Assembly (NCBI GenBank): GCA_902496275.1
Contig: CABVAC010000051.1
Coordinates: 1-14,058, forward strand
Direction: 5' to 3'
DNA from: an uncultured Collinsella sp.
GTDB lineage: Bacteria; Actinomycetota; Coriobacteriia; Coriobacteriales; Coriobacteriaceae
Length of the DNA stretch: 14,058 nt
Shown here: one piece after another, positions 7,731 through 14,058 of the stretch
Layout: each line of letters opens with the position of its first letter
How positions within the stretch are numbered: position 1 is the first letter of the stretch
Made by a program: the position numbers and the translations under genes
The notes under the pieces: model-generated
What the model saw: the letters and a program-made list of their open reading frames with translations, nothing else
Told to the model about the DNA's origin: nothing
The model's database searches: none

Positions 7731-8414
7731 TTAAGCCTGAGCGACGACCTTCTGCCAGTCAGCCTCGAACGAGGCAAGGCCCTGGTCGGTCAGCGGGTGA
7801 TGCAGGCACTTCTTAAGAGCGGCCATGGGGACGGTCGCAATATCGGCACCAAGAAGAGCCGCCTGGGTCACGTGGTTGGGCGTGCGGACCGAAGCGGTGA
7901 TGATCTCGACGGTGTTGTCGACGTTCTTGCCGGTCCAGTCATAGTTCTTGATGCAGGTCACGACATTGTCGAGCTGCGAGATGCCGTCCTCGGCGATGTC
8001 GTCAAAGCGGCCGACAAACGGGCTGATGTAGCGGGCACCGGCGTTGGCGGCCATGAGGGCCTGCGTCGGCGAGAAAACAAGCGTCATGTTGACGCGCACG
8101 CCCGCATCGGCCAGGGCGCGGCAGGCGGCGAGGCCGGCCTCGCACACGGGAAGCTTGACCACGATGTTGGGAGCCAGGGCGGCAAGGCGCTTGCCCTCCT
8201 CGATCATGCCCTCGGCAGTGGTCGCGGTGGACTCAGCAGACACGGGCAGGCCCTCGCAGAGCTCGGCAATCTTGAGCATATGGGGCTCAAAGTCGGCGAG
8301 CTTGCCGCCGGTCTTGGCGTACAGGGACGGGTTGGTGGTGACGCCGGCAAGGCAGCCCCAGCTCTTGGCCTCGGCGATCTCGTCAAGGTTGGCGGTATCG
8401 ATAAAGAACTTCAT
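7731..8414 (-). CDS. tal: Small transaldolase (TalC/MipB family, transaldolase-type residues)
   Basis: A 227-residue (beta/alpha)8 class I aldolase that moves a dihydroxyacetone unit between sugar phosphates. MKFFIDTANLDEI at the N-terminus, AGVTTNPS at 23-30, and the Schiff-base Lys87 in NIVVKLP are diagnostic. The family also contains fructose-6-phosphate aldolase (FSA). In E. coli FSA the catalytic pair is Gln59 and Tyr131; here the equivalent residues are Glu61 (SAESTATTAEG) and Phe133 (SPFVGR), as in true transaldolases, so transaldolase is preferred. The ATG at 8414 has AGAAGGAG eight bases upstream; an in-frame ATG at 8441 overlaps the ribosome site region and is rejected. Lies 125 bp after the KbaZ-like gene and 63 bp before transketolase. 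Confidence 0.93.
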   Translation of the reverse strand: MKFFIDTANLDEIAEAKSWGCLAGVTTNPSLYAKTGGKLADFEPHMLKIAELCEGLPVSAESTATTAEGMIEEGKRLAALAPNIVVKLPVCEAGLAACRALADAGVRVNMTLVFSPTQALMAANAGARYISPFVGRFDDIAEDGISQLDNVVTCIKNYDWTGKNVDNTVEIITASVRTPNHVTQAALLGADIATVPMAALKKCLHHPLTDQGLASFEADWQKVVAQA

Positions 8415-8445
8415 AGTGCAAACTCCTTCTAAGGAATCCAAAACT

Positions 8446-8482
8446 CAAAAAATAGGACAAAGGGGATGTCCCTTTGTCCTAT
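8446..8482 (-). terminator. Terminator/attenuator-like hairpin inside the PTS operon
   Basis: On the minus strand a perfect 13-bp stem (8470-8482 with 8452-8464), loop of five, is followed by TTTTTT. It has the full form of an intrinsic terminator yet lies between two co-oriented genes of the operon (KbaZ-like and transaldolase), so it probably gives partial termination or 3'-end protection. Confidence 0.65.
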
Positions 8483-8484
8483 GT

Positions 8485-8520
8485 GCCGGGCCCGCAGCTG
8501 GGACATGCCCCGGGCCCGGC
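8485..8520. repeat. GC-rich inverted repeat next to the attenuator
   Basis: GCCGGGCCCG (8485-8494) pairs perfectly with CGGGCCCGGC (8511-8520) around a 16-nt loop. It directly precedes the terminator-like hairpin in the minus-strand transcript, giving a tandem hairpin pair of unknown role. Confidence 0.55.
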
Positions 8521-8539
8521 GTCGTGTAGGAAAAGCTAC

Positions 8540-9808
8540 TTAGAGAGCCTTCTCGATGCGGCTCGTGACGCCCTTGAGGTTAAGGCCGACGACGTACTGC
8601 TTGATCGGGCGCTTGATGTGCTCGATCACAAAACGCTTGCCGTCGATGTCCTGGGCAGCGAGGTTGCGGTAGAGCTTCTCGACCTGCTCCTTGACCTCGG
8701 GATCGTTAAAGGCGTAGTGGCCGGAGACATCCAGAATCTTCAGGCTGAGCTCGTCGTCTGCCAGGATGTCATCAACCTGCAGGTTAACGTCATCGCCGGT
8801 CATCCACTTGCGCCAGCGCTCGGTCTTGATGGCCTTGACCAACAGCGTGTGGTACAGGTCGGAAGGATCGTCGCACAGGCCGTTGTCGACCAGGATCTGC
8901 TCGGTAGCGCAGAGCTTGAGGTAAGCGCGGGTCTCCTCGGTGCCGTACTGAGGGGCGACATTGGAAGCGGTCACGTGTGCCGGGATGTGCTCGAGCAGCG
9001 TCGCGTCATCCAGGTAGTCGGCGTTGTGCTCCTTCAGGCCCACGCCGTAGCGCTTGGCCATGTCGGCGAGCTCGCGGGCGTTCTTAAAGTTGTAATGACC
9101 GACCTGCTCGGTCCAACGGGTGAGCGTACCGGTCTGGCCGACGATAAAGGTGGGCATGGGGCAGCCACGCTTCTCGAGCTCGGGCTGCAGCTGAGAAATG
9201 AACTCCTCGTACTTGTCGGTGGAGGTCAGGCCGCCATTGGTCTCCTCGGTACCGACCTCATAGGCAACCTCGGGCAGGTTATGCTCGCGACGGTACTGCT
9301 CAAGGTAGTCGATAAGATCGATCGTGCGGCGAAGCACCACGTCGAGCGGAATAACCTTGCCGATCTGATAGGGGTCCTTGGTGGGGTCGACCATCAGCAG
9401 GTCAAAGCCTGCCTCCATGTCGGCGACGAAGGACTTGCGGGCGAGCTCCATGGCCTCGTCCTCGGGCAGGTGGGCGTTACGCTCCTCGTCGCGCTGCCAC
9501 GGACCGCCGTGATCGCGGCACAGGTAGTACGGACCGGTGTAACCCACCTCGTCGGCAACCTTCTTGATGTCGGCGGCAAAGCGCGTCTGGTCCCAACCGT
9601 TGACGTAGCCGGCGCCCATCTCGTCCATATCGACCTGGTTGCGGCTGGCGATAAACATGGGCGGGAAATCTTCGTCCTTGGCAAGCTCGAACACGGCCTG
9701 AATCAGGTTGGGGCTCATGGGGCCAATGCCGACCATGGTTGCGTGATCGCCGCTATCCTGCAGCTTGAGCATGCCCTGAACGGCCTGGCGGATGGTGAGG
9801 TTGGACAT
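8540..9808 (-). CDS. GatZ/KbaZ-family protein (class II tagatose-bisphosphate aldolase 'non-catalytic subunit' family)
   Basis: A 422-residue cytosolic protein. Segments line up with E. coli KbaZ/GatZ as I recall them: SRNQVD near residue 55 (SNQVD), CRDHGGPW near 97 (GGDHLGP), YEVGTE near 188 (YVIGTE) and KEHNADY near 263 (EAHSTDY), covering conserved Asp/His/Glu positions likely to bind metal and substrate. In enterobacteria the family supports the catalytic aldolase KbaY/GatY; no such subunit is present here. Some stand-alone members are reported to epimerise fructose-6-P and tagatose-6-P at C4, and that activity suits this operon better. AGAAGGAG six bases upstream fixes the ATG. It follows the PTS EIIBC gene after 144 bp of structured RNA. 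Family assignment is firm; the reaction is inferred. Confidence 0.85.
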   Translation of the reverse strand: MSNLTIRQAVQGMLKLQDSGDHATMVGIGPMSPNLIQAVFELAKDEDFPPMFIASRNQVDMDEMGAGYVNGWDQTRFAADIKKVADEVGYTGPYYLCRDHGGPWQRDEERNAHLPEDEAMELARKSFVADMEAGFDLLMVDPTKDPYQIGKVIPLDVVLRRTIDLIDYLEQYRREHNLPEVAYEVGTEETNGGLTSTDKYEEFISQLQPELEKRGCPMPTFIVGQTGTLTRWTEQVGHYNFKNARELADMAKRYGVGLKEHNADYLDDATLLEHIPAHVTASNVAPQYGTEETRAYLKLCATEQILVDNGLCDDPSDLYHTLLVKAIKTERWRKWMTGDDVNLQVDDILADDELSLKILDVSGHYAFNDPEVKEQVEKLYRNLAAQDIDGKRFVIEHIKRPIKQYVVGLNLKGVTSRIEKAL

Positions 9809-9849
9809 TTTGTTCTCCTTCTCCAGAGGATTTTTGACAAAAGTTCCCT

Positions 9850-9938
9850 GGGACCCAGATGTGGGCCCTATCAGTACGGATGGATTTTGTTGTGTAGGGG
9901 CGGTTGTGCGGAGTCAAATCCATCCCTCCGCACAACCG
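9850..9938 (-). other. Structured intercistronic element (hairpins with possible pseudoknot)
   Basis: The 144-nt gap holds a perfect 13-bp stem (9901-9913 with 9926-9938) whose 12-nt loop (9914-9925) is itself complementary over 10 consecutive pairs to 9878-9887, just downstream in the minus-strand RNA. A third short stem lies at 9850-9857/9862-9868 with one bulge. The loop-to-flank pairing suggests a pseudoknot or two alternative folds between the EIIBC stop and the KbaZ-like ribosome site. Confidence 0.6.
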
Positions 9939-9952
9939 GAGTCCTTAAAGGT

Positions 9953-11425
9953 TTACTTGGCCTGCTTATCGAGCGTGGGCTTCATCGCAATCAGGATTGC
10001 AGCGGCGACCACGGAGCCAATCACGATGTCCAGGCAGAACAGCGCGACGTTGTTGGTGGCCAGGGCGACGATAAAGCCACCGTGCGGAACGTAGCAGTCG
10101 ATGCCCTGGAAGGCGGCAAGCGCCGCGCCCACGGCAGAGCCGATGCAGATGCCGGGCAGGGTGTGGCCAAGATCCTTGACCGCGAAGGGGATAGCGCCCT
10201 CGGTAATGCCGATGCAGCCCATGAACAGCGCGGAGATGCCCATCTGACGGTCAGCGTCATCGAACTTGTTCTTGGCGATGAGCGCGGCGAGACCACAGGC
10301 GATCGGGGGAATGGCGACGGCGACGCGGAACATACCGTTGGGGCCGTAGATGCCGGAGGCCATGATGGCCATGGTAAAGGTCGAAGCGGTCTTGTTGATG
10401 GGGCCACCCATATCGAAAGCGGTCATAACACCAATGACCAGGCCCAGGACGACGGCGGAGCCGCCCTGCAGGCTACCGAGCACGCTGGTGAGCCAATCCA
10501 TCACAAAGCCAAGCGGCGTGGCCAGGATGTAGATGTAGGCCATGCCCAGGACGAGCGAGGTCAGAATCGGGATGATCAAAATCGGCATGATGGTCTGAAT
10601 GGTGTTGTTGACCTTCCAGGTCTTCATCCAGCGGACAAAGTAGCCGCAGATAACCGCCATGATCATGGCACCCAAGAAGCCGGTCGAAACGCTGTTGCCG
10701 CTCGGGGTGACGACGGCGTTGTTAACCAAGTAGCCCAGGACGAAGCCAGGGGCAAGCGCGGGCTTGCCGGCCATCGAGTAGGAGATGTAAGCCGCAAGCA
10801 CCGGGATCATCATGGAGATGCCGGCCATGCCGATGGTGTTAAGACTCACCATCAGCGGGTTCGTAACCTCCATGCCGTTGGCGCCGGCGGTACCGGATGC
10901 CAGCGAGAAGGCGAGAAACACGCCGCCGATAACGACGATGGGGATAAAATAGGAAACGCCGGTATTGAACGCATTGAGCAGCGTCTTGCCAGGATCGGCA
11001 AAGATAGACTGCTTGGACGCCGGTGTCGGGGCCTGCGGGGCAGCGGAGACGGCCTTCTTCTCTGCCTTGGCCTCGGCCTTGGGCGCGTCAACGGCGCCAC
11101 CCGTCGCCTTGATGATCTCAACGGCCTGGTCGATGATCTTTACCGGATCGGCGATTACATCCGAGGTGCCGACCTTCAGGAACTTGCCCTCGGCCATCTT
11201 CTGCTCAAAACGATCCTCGTTCTCGACACCCACGTCGACGGACTCGAGCACCAGGTCGGCGGAATCCACGTCTTCCTGCGTCAGCTCGTTCTCGATACCC
11301 AGGCCACCCTGAGCCTCGACTTTGCACTCGATGCCACGGGCGGCGCATTCATCCTGAATCGCCTTCTGGGCCATATACGTGTGGGCAATACCCACGGTAC
11401 AGGCGGCAACGCCTACGATCTTCAT
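9953..11425 (-). CDS. PTS system EIIBC component, fructose family
   Basis: A 490-residue inner-membrane sugar transporter that phosphorylates its substrate on entry. EIIB occupies about residues 1-105 with phosphorylated Cys9 in VAACTVGIAHTYMA (the family usually shows a PTG or similar after the Cys). An Ala/Lys/Pro-rich linker spans 109-137. EIIC follows from about 145 with multiple hydrophobic helices, AFDMGGPINKTA, and the conserved GITEGAIPFA starting at 406. There is no fused EIIA; a separate one ends the operon. The ATG at 11425 begins exactly at the EIIB fold; an in-frame ATG at 11527 would add 34 unrelated residues. First gene of the operon, divergent from a LacI-type regulator. Sugar specificity is unknown: the lack of a 1-phosphofructokinase argues against ordinary fructose-1-P use. 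Confidence 0.95.
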   Translation of the reverse strand: MKIVGVAACTVGIAHTYMAQKAIQDECAARGIECKVEAQGGLGIENELTQEDVDSADLVLESVDVGVENEDRFEQKMAEGKFLKVGTSDVIADPVKIIDQAVEIIKATGGAVDAPKAEAKAEKKAVSAAPQAPTPASKQSIFADPGKTLLNAFNTGVSYFIPIVVIGGVFLAFSLASGTAGANGMEVTNPLMVSLNTIGMAGISMMIPVLAAYISYSMAGKPALAPGFVLGYLVNNAVVTPSGNSVSTGFLGAMIMAVICGYFVRWMKTWKVNNTIQTIMPILIIPILTSLVLGMAYIYILATPLGFVMDWLTSVLGSLQGGSAVVLGLVIGVMTAFDMGGPINKTASTFTMAIMASGIYGPNGMFRVAVAIPPIACGLAALIAKNKFDDADRQMGISALFMGCIGITEGAIPFAVKDLGHTLPGICIGSAVGAALAAFQGIDCYVPHGGFIVALATNNVALFCLDIVIGSVVAAAILIAMKPTLDKQAK

Positions 11426-11525
11426 TGCTTCCCTCTTTTCATAGAGTTGCGTGCGCAAGACACCGTTTGCGGAGGCCTCCGGAGCATCCCCTGCCGTTTG
11501 GACTTGCTGTCTTTTCGACAAGACC

Positions 11526-11555
11526 AATATAGGTGCTCGTTTTTCTTAATGCCAG
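11526..11555 (-). promoter_or_regulatory. Candidate promoter of the PTS operon
   Basis: On the minus strand, -35 CTGGCA (11555-11550, four of six) and -10 TATATT (11531-11526, five of six) are 18 bp apart. It would give a leader of about 95 nt before the EIIBC ATG. The LacI-type dyad lies about 45 bp upstream of the -35. Confidence 0.4.
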
Positions 11556-11585
11556 CTTATTTCGGTAAACGCGCAGGTCAGAGCG

Positions 11586-11618
11586 TTGGTTATGCTACTT
11601 GGTTATGCGTTTAACCAA
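11586..11618. promoter_or_regulatory. Candidate LacI-type operator with extra half-site
   Basis: TTGGTTATGCGTTTAACCAA (11599-11618) is a 20-bp dyad with perfect 7-bp arms and a central CG, as is usual for LacI-family operators. The left arm TTGGTTATGC is repeated directly at 11586-11595. It lies between the PTS operon and the divergent LacI gene, the expected place for the binding site of that regulator. Confidence 0.5.
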
Positions 11619-11840
11619 AAATAAATCCTGCGATTTTACCCTCGATTTCAAAAGTCAAGAAGTATTTGATTTTCTCGGTAGACGGCAGATGCGCATGCCG
11701 GTCACAAATTTCGACCCCACCCGTATACCGCATTTGTTGCATACTCATATGAAAGGAAAAAGTCGCTCACCGAAGCGCATCCCTCACCAAGACTCAAAGT
11801 CATCATGTTGGAAAATGCTCATCTGTCGGAAGGAGTCGCT

Positions 11841-12851
11841 GTGGCAAAACAGCGCGTTACGATCGCAGACGTCGCTCGAGAGGCGGGAACCTCGACGGCA
11901 AGCGTCTCGTATTACCTCAACGACAAACGAGAAAAGCTTAGCGAGAAGACGCAGGCAAAGATTGCGCGCGTCATCAAGGAACTCGGATACGTTCCCAACG
12001 CCCAAGCGCAAACGCTCACCGGCAAGCAGACCCACGTCATCGCCATCATCATTTTGGATAACACCAACAAGTGGGCGGGCCTCGTCCTCAACGGCATGGA
12101 ACAAGTCATGCTCCCCGCGGGCTACCAGACGGTCGTTTGCACGAGCAACTTTAACCCCGAGACCGAGCTCATGTATGTCGACAAAATGCTCTCGCTGGGC
12201 GTCGATGGTTTTATCATCCAGCCCACGGCAAATTTCAAGGCCGTCCACGACCGCATCAAGCGCGCCGGCAAGCCCGTCGTCTTTTTTGACGCGGCCATCT
12301 ACAGCCCAGGCACCAGCTGGATCAAAACCAACCTCTACGACGGCGTGTACAATGCCACGCAGGCGCTTCTCGATGCCGGCTACGAGGACTTTTTCTCCAT
12401 TGCCGCCAACATGACCGAAATGCGCACCCGTATGGAGCGTTTTCAGGGGTATGCCGAGGCGCTGGCAGCGAACGGACAACTCTACAAAGCGATTCCCATC
12501 GACCACAACAAGCCGTCGGTCAGTGAGCTTACCGAGTACTTTAAATACAAGCTCAACCCCGCCAAGCGAACCCTTATCTTCGTGCAAAATCAGTGGGCAC
12601 TTCCCCGTGTCTACAAGGCCCTCCAGCCCATGGCCCATCTACTTCCGCAGCAAATCGGTCTTTTGGGACTCAACTGCGAAGACTGGACCAACCTCACCAC
12701 GCCGACCGTCTCCACGATCATCGAGCCCGTCGACCAGGAAGGCAGGGAGGCGGCCGAGATGCTCCTCGCACTACTCGATGGCAGCAGCATGCCCGGTGAG
12801 CAGCGCATTCTCGAATGCAAACTCAATTGGCTCGGCTCCACCTCAATCTAG
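11841..12851 (+). CDS. LacI-family transcriptional regulator, divergent from PTS operon
   Basis: A 336-residue LacI/GalR-type regulator. The helix-turn-helix is at residues 6-25 (VTIADVAREAGTSTASVSYY), hinge around LGYVPNAQAQTLTG, then a sugar-binding-protein-like effector domain. GTG at 11841 is chosen as start: GGAAGGAG lies five bases upstream and the HTH begins at the normal distance, whereas the in-frame ATG at 11805 has no ribosome site. Divergence from the six-gene PTS operon and the LacI-type dyad in the shared region make it the probable local regulator, responding to the imported sugar or its phosphate. The effector cannot be read from sequence. It shares little outside the HTH with the LacI-type gene at 2316. 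Confidence 0.93.
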   Translation: MAKQRVTIADVAREAGTSTASVSYYLNDKREKLSEKTQAKIARVIKELGYVPNAQAQTLTGKQTHVIAIIILDNTNKWAGLVLNGMEQVMLPAGYQTVVCTSNFNPETELMYVDKMLSLGVDGFIIQPTANFKAVHDRIKRAGKPVVFFDAAIYSPGTSWIKTNLYDGVYNATQALLDAGYEDFFSIAANMTEMRTRMERFQGYAEALAANGQLYKAIPIDHNKPSVSELTEYFKYKLNPAKRTLIFVQNQWALPRVYKALQPMAHLLPQQIGLLGLNCEDWTNLTTPTVSTIIEPVDQEGREAAEMLLALLDGSSMPGEQRILECKLNWLGSTSI

Positions 12852-12867
12852 CCATAAGCCCAACATG

Positions 12868-12896
12868 GGGGCAAATGGACCAGCGGCATTTGTCCC
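12868..12896 (+). terminator. Possible terminator after the second LacI-family gene
   Basis: A 10-bp stem with one G-U pair (12868-12877 with 12887-12896) and a 9-nt loop lies 16 bp after the stop codon. The following sequence (AAATCTTAAG) has only a weak T content, so termination efficiency is doubtful. Confidence 0.4.
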
Positions 12897-12939
12897 AAAT
12901 CTTAAGTATTTGTTCGACAGAACGGCCTCTGCCGGCTCC

Positions 12940-12948
12940 TGCTAGACT
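12940..12948 (+). promoter_or_regulatory. Possible extended -10 for the nuclease gene
   Basis: TGC followed by TAGACT has the TGnTAnnnT form of an extended -10, resembling the one before the LacI-type gene at 2316. The best -35-like hexamer (TCGACA, 12914-12919) is 23 bp away, too far, so only the extended -10 is proposed. Confidence 0.3.
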
Positions 12949-12981
12949 GGTAGATTCCTAACCGTCCATCCAGGAGCCCCA

Positions 12982-13947
12982 ATGTCGCGCAAGTCCGCCT
13001 ACAAGCAAGTACTTTCCATCGGCACCGCCGTGGTGCTGGGGTTTGCGCTGTTTACGGGATCGCTCGACGGAGCTCCCAAGCTGCTCTCGCCGCAAAGCGA
13101 TGAACAGGCGGCGGCTCTGGCCGAGAAGCAAAACGAGAGTCCCAACCGCACCGACAACGAGGCAGACCTGGTCGCCCGGCTCGAATCGGGAACAGCCAGC
13201 TCCGAGGACTCCGGCGATGGCTCCGAATCCGCCGCACCCGACACCGGTGACGCCGCTTCCGAGGACAGCTCCACCACCCCCATCGACGAGGTCGAAAACC
13301 CCGATCTCGACCGCGCCCGCGGCGTATATCTCAGCAGCATTCCCGACTACGCCGGCAACCCCTACGTTGCCCTTCGCGCCGACAGCACGCACCCGTTGGG
13401 CACGCCATCATTCACGCTCGACGAATACGAGCGAGCTACCGAAGAGGGCTGCTTTAAGAAGTTCTCCAAGCTCGATAGCCTGGGCCGCACCCGCAAGGCA
13501 CTCGCCTGCGTGGGTCCCGAATCGCTCGGTCAGGGCAAGCGCGGCGATATCTCGCGTATCCATCCCGCCGGGTGGCACCAGCAGCGCTACGACTTTATTC
13601 CGGGTCAAAGCCTCTACAACCGCTGCCACCTCATCGCCTGGTCGCTCTGCGGCGAAAACGCCAATCGCAAGAATCTCCTCACCGGCACGCGCTATCTCAA
13701 CGAAACGGGCATGCTGCCGTTTGAAGAGCAGATCCTCGACTACATCCACGACACGGGCAACCATGTGCTCTACCGCGTCACGCCCATGTACAACGAAGAG
13801 GAACTTGTCTGCCGTGGCGTGCGCCTTGAGGCGCAATCGGTCGAGGACCGCGGCAAGACCCTGTGCTTCCACGTGTACTGCTACAACCTGCAGCCGCATG
13901 TGCAGGTCGACTACGCCACCGGCCGCAACCAGGCATCCGGAGACTAG
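12982..13947 (+). CDS. Secreted or membrane-anchored DNA/RNA non-specific endonuclease
   Basis: A 321-residue exported nuclease of the DNA/RNA non-specific (beta-beta-alpha metal) family. Residues about 9-28 are hydrophobic after a basic start (MSRKSAYKQ), a signal peptide or anchor. A Ser/Asp/Glu-rich low-complexity linker spans about 69-105. The catalytic region begins near 115; YNRCHLIAWSL places the general-base His216, and NRKNLLTGTRYLN supplies the metal-binding Asn near 231. This resembles streptococcal-type secreted DNases, which degrade extracellular DNA for nucleotides, biofilm release or uptake. CAGGAG precedes the ATG by five bases. It is a single gene after the regulator, with 130 bp between; no immunity protein gene follows in the visible 111 bp, arguing against a toxin-immunity pair. 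Confidence 0.88.
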   Translation: MSRKSAYKQVLSIGTAVVLGFALFTGSLDGAPKLLSPQSDEQAAALAEKQNESPNRTDNEADLVARLESGTASSEDSGDGSESAAPDTGDAASEDSSTTPIDEVENPDLDRARGVYLSSIPDYAGNPYVALRADSTHPLGTPSFTLDEYERATEEGCFKKFSKLDSLGRTRKALACVGPESLGQGKRGDISRIHPAGWHQQRYDFIPGQSLYNRCHLIAWSLCGENANRKNLLTGTRYLNETGMLPFEEQILDYIHDTGNHVLYRVTPMYNEEELVCRGVRLEAQSVEDRGKTLCFHVYCYNLQPHVQVDYATGRNQASGD

Positions 13948-14007
13948 TGCCGACCAAGCTGCCCCAAAACCTAAAATGATCCGTTTTCCTCCGCCCCCCG
14001 GGGATCA

Positions 14008-14032
14008 AAACCACCCCTAAAAGGGGTGGTTT
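14008..14032. terminator. Hairpin terminator after the nuclease gene
   Basis: AAACCACCCCT (14008-14018) pairs perfectly with AGGGGTGGTTT (14022-14032) over a 3-nt loop. The stem ends in TTT on both strands, so it could act in either direction; the T-run is short. Confidence 0.6.
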
Positions 14033-14058
14033 GCTCTTAGGGTATAACCCTTGGATTT

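Larger units (their letters stand above)
11426..11840. other. 415-bp divergent control region
   Basis: No gene was found between the PTS operon and the second LacI-family gene. It holds the candidate operon promoter, a LacI-type dyad and, in the operon leader, CCGTTTG repeated at 11463-11469 and 11494-11500 around the perfect palindrome CGGAGGCCTCCG. AAGACA (11457-11462) could pair with TGTCTT (11508-11513) to close the leader. A long plus-strand frame starting at 11599 crosses the real regulator in another frame and is not a gene. No convincing promoter for the regulator was seen. Confidence 0.5.

Noticed and set aside
8474..11614. Plus-strand frame of over 1000 codons opposite the KbaZ-like and PTS genes
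   Set aside because: It crosses two clear genes and their gap, is rich in His/Gly/Asp/Val as antisense frames of GC-rich genes are, has no ribosome site or domain, and both opposing genes are fully conserved.
11805..11840. Upstream ATG start for the second LacI-family gene
   Set aside because: No ribosome site precedes it, whereas GTG at 11841 has GGAAGGAG at optimal distance and gives a normal N-terminus.
13043..14020. Second plus-strand frame overlapping the nuclease gene
   Set aside because: Its Pro/Ser/Thr/Arg-rich translation is a frame-shifted reading of the nuclease, which has a signal peptide, ribosome site and catalytic motif in its own frame.

Overview
The window is high-GC DNA with strong Shine-Dalgarno sites, intrinsic terminators and many palindromic intergenic elements. 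Gene content (stand-alone glmS, LacI regulators, fructose-type PTS, split transketolase, nickel-pincer LarE, secreted non-specific nuclease) suggests an anaerobic, sugar-fermenting actinobacterium of the Coriobacteriia, probably a gut Collinsella. The genus is inferred from protein style and intergenic repeats, not from a marker gene.

Left part (1-5435). glmS (minus strand) makes glucosamine-6-phosphate and ends in a perfect 14-bp hairpin terminator. Its upstream region carries a promoter overlapped by dyads and is shared with a divergent LacI-family regulator that has its own promoter and a plausible auto-operator. The regulator is convergent with a HAD sugar-phosphatase-like gene; their stop codons overlap. 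The phosphatase is divergent from larE, a sulfur-inserting PP-loop protein of the three-cysteine kind. After larE lies a 313-bp stretch with no gene but dense structure: a hairpin, a large nested palindrome, a second copy of a 42-bp repeat, and a terminator facing the next operon.

Centre (5435-11425, minus strand). Six genes run in one direction: PTS EIIBC, a GatZ/KbaZ-family protein, a small transaldolase, transketolase N- and C-terminal halves, and a PTS EIIA. Together they look like one catabolic operon. A sugar is imported and phosphorylated by EIIA/EIIBC, probably epimerised by the KbaZ-like protein, and sent into the non-oxidative pentose phosphate reactions. There is no sugar kinase, no catalytic aldolase subunit and no dehydrogenase. 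The three 5'-most intergenic gaps each hold RNA-forming stem-loops that could set unequal expression.

Right part (11426-14058). A 415-bp control region holds a candidate promoter for the PTS operon and a 20-bp LacI-type dyad. A divergent LacI-family regulator, most likely the operon's local repressor, follows, then a secreted/anchored DNA/RNA non-specific endonuclease and a short terminator-like hairpin.

The best candidates for something undescribed are the PTS/KbaZ-like/transaldolase/transketolase operon as a ketose pathway, the nested palindromic element after larE, the possible pseudoknot between the PTS and KbaZ-like genes, and the families of GGGACAGG-headed repeats.
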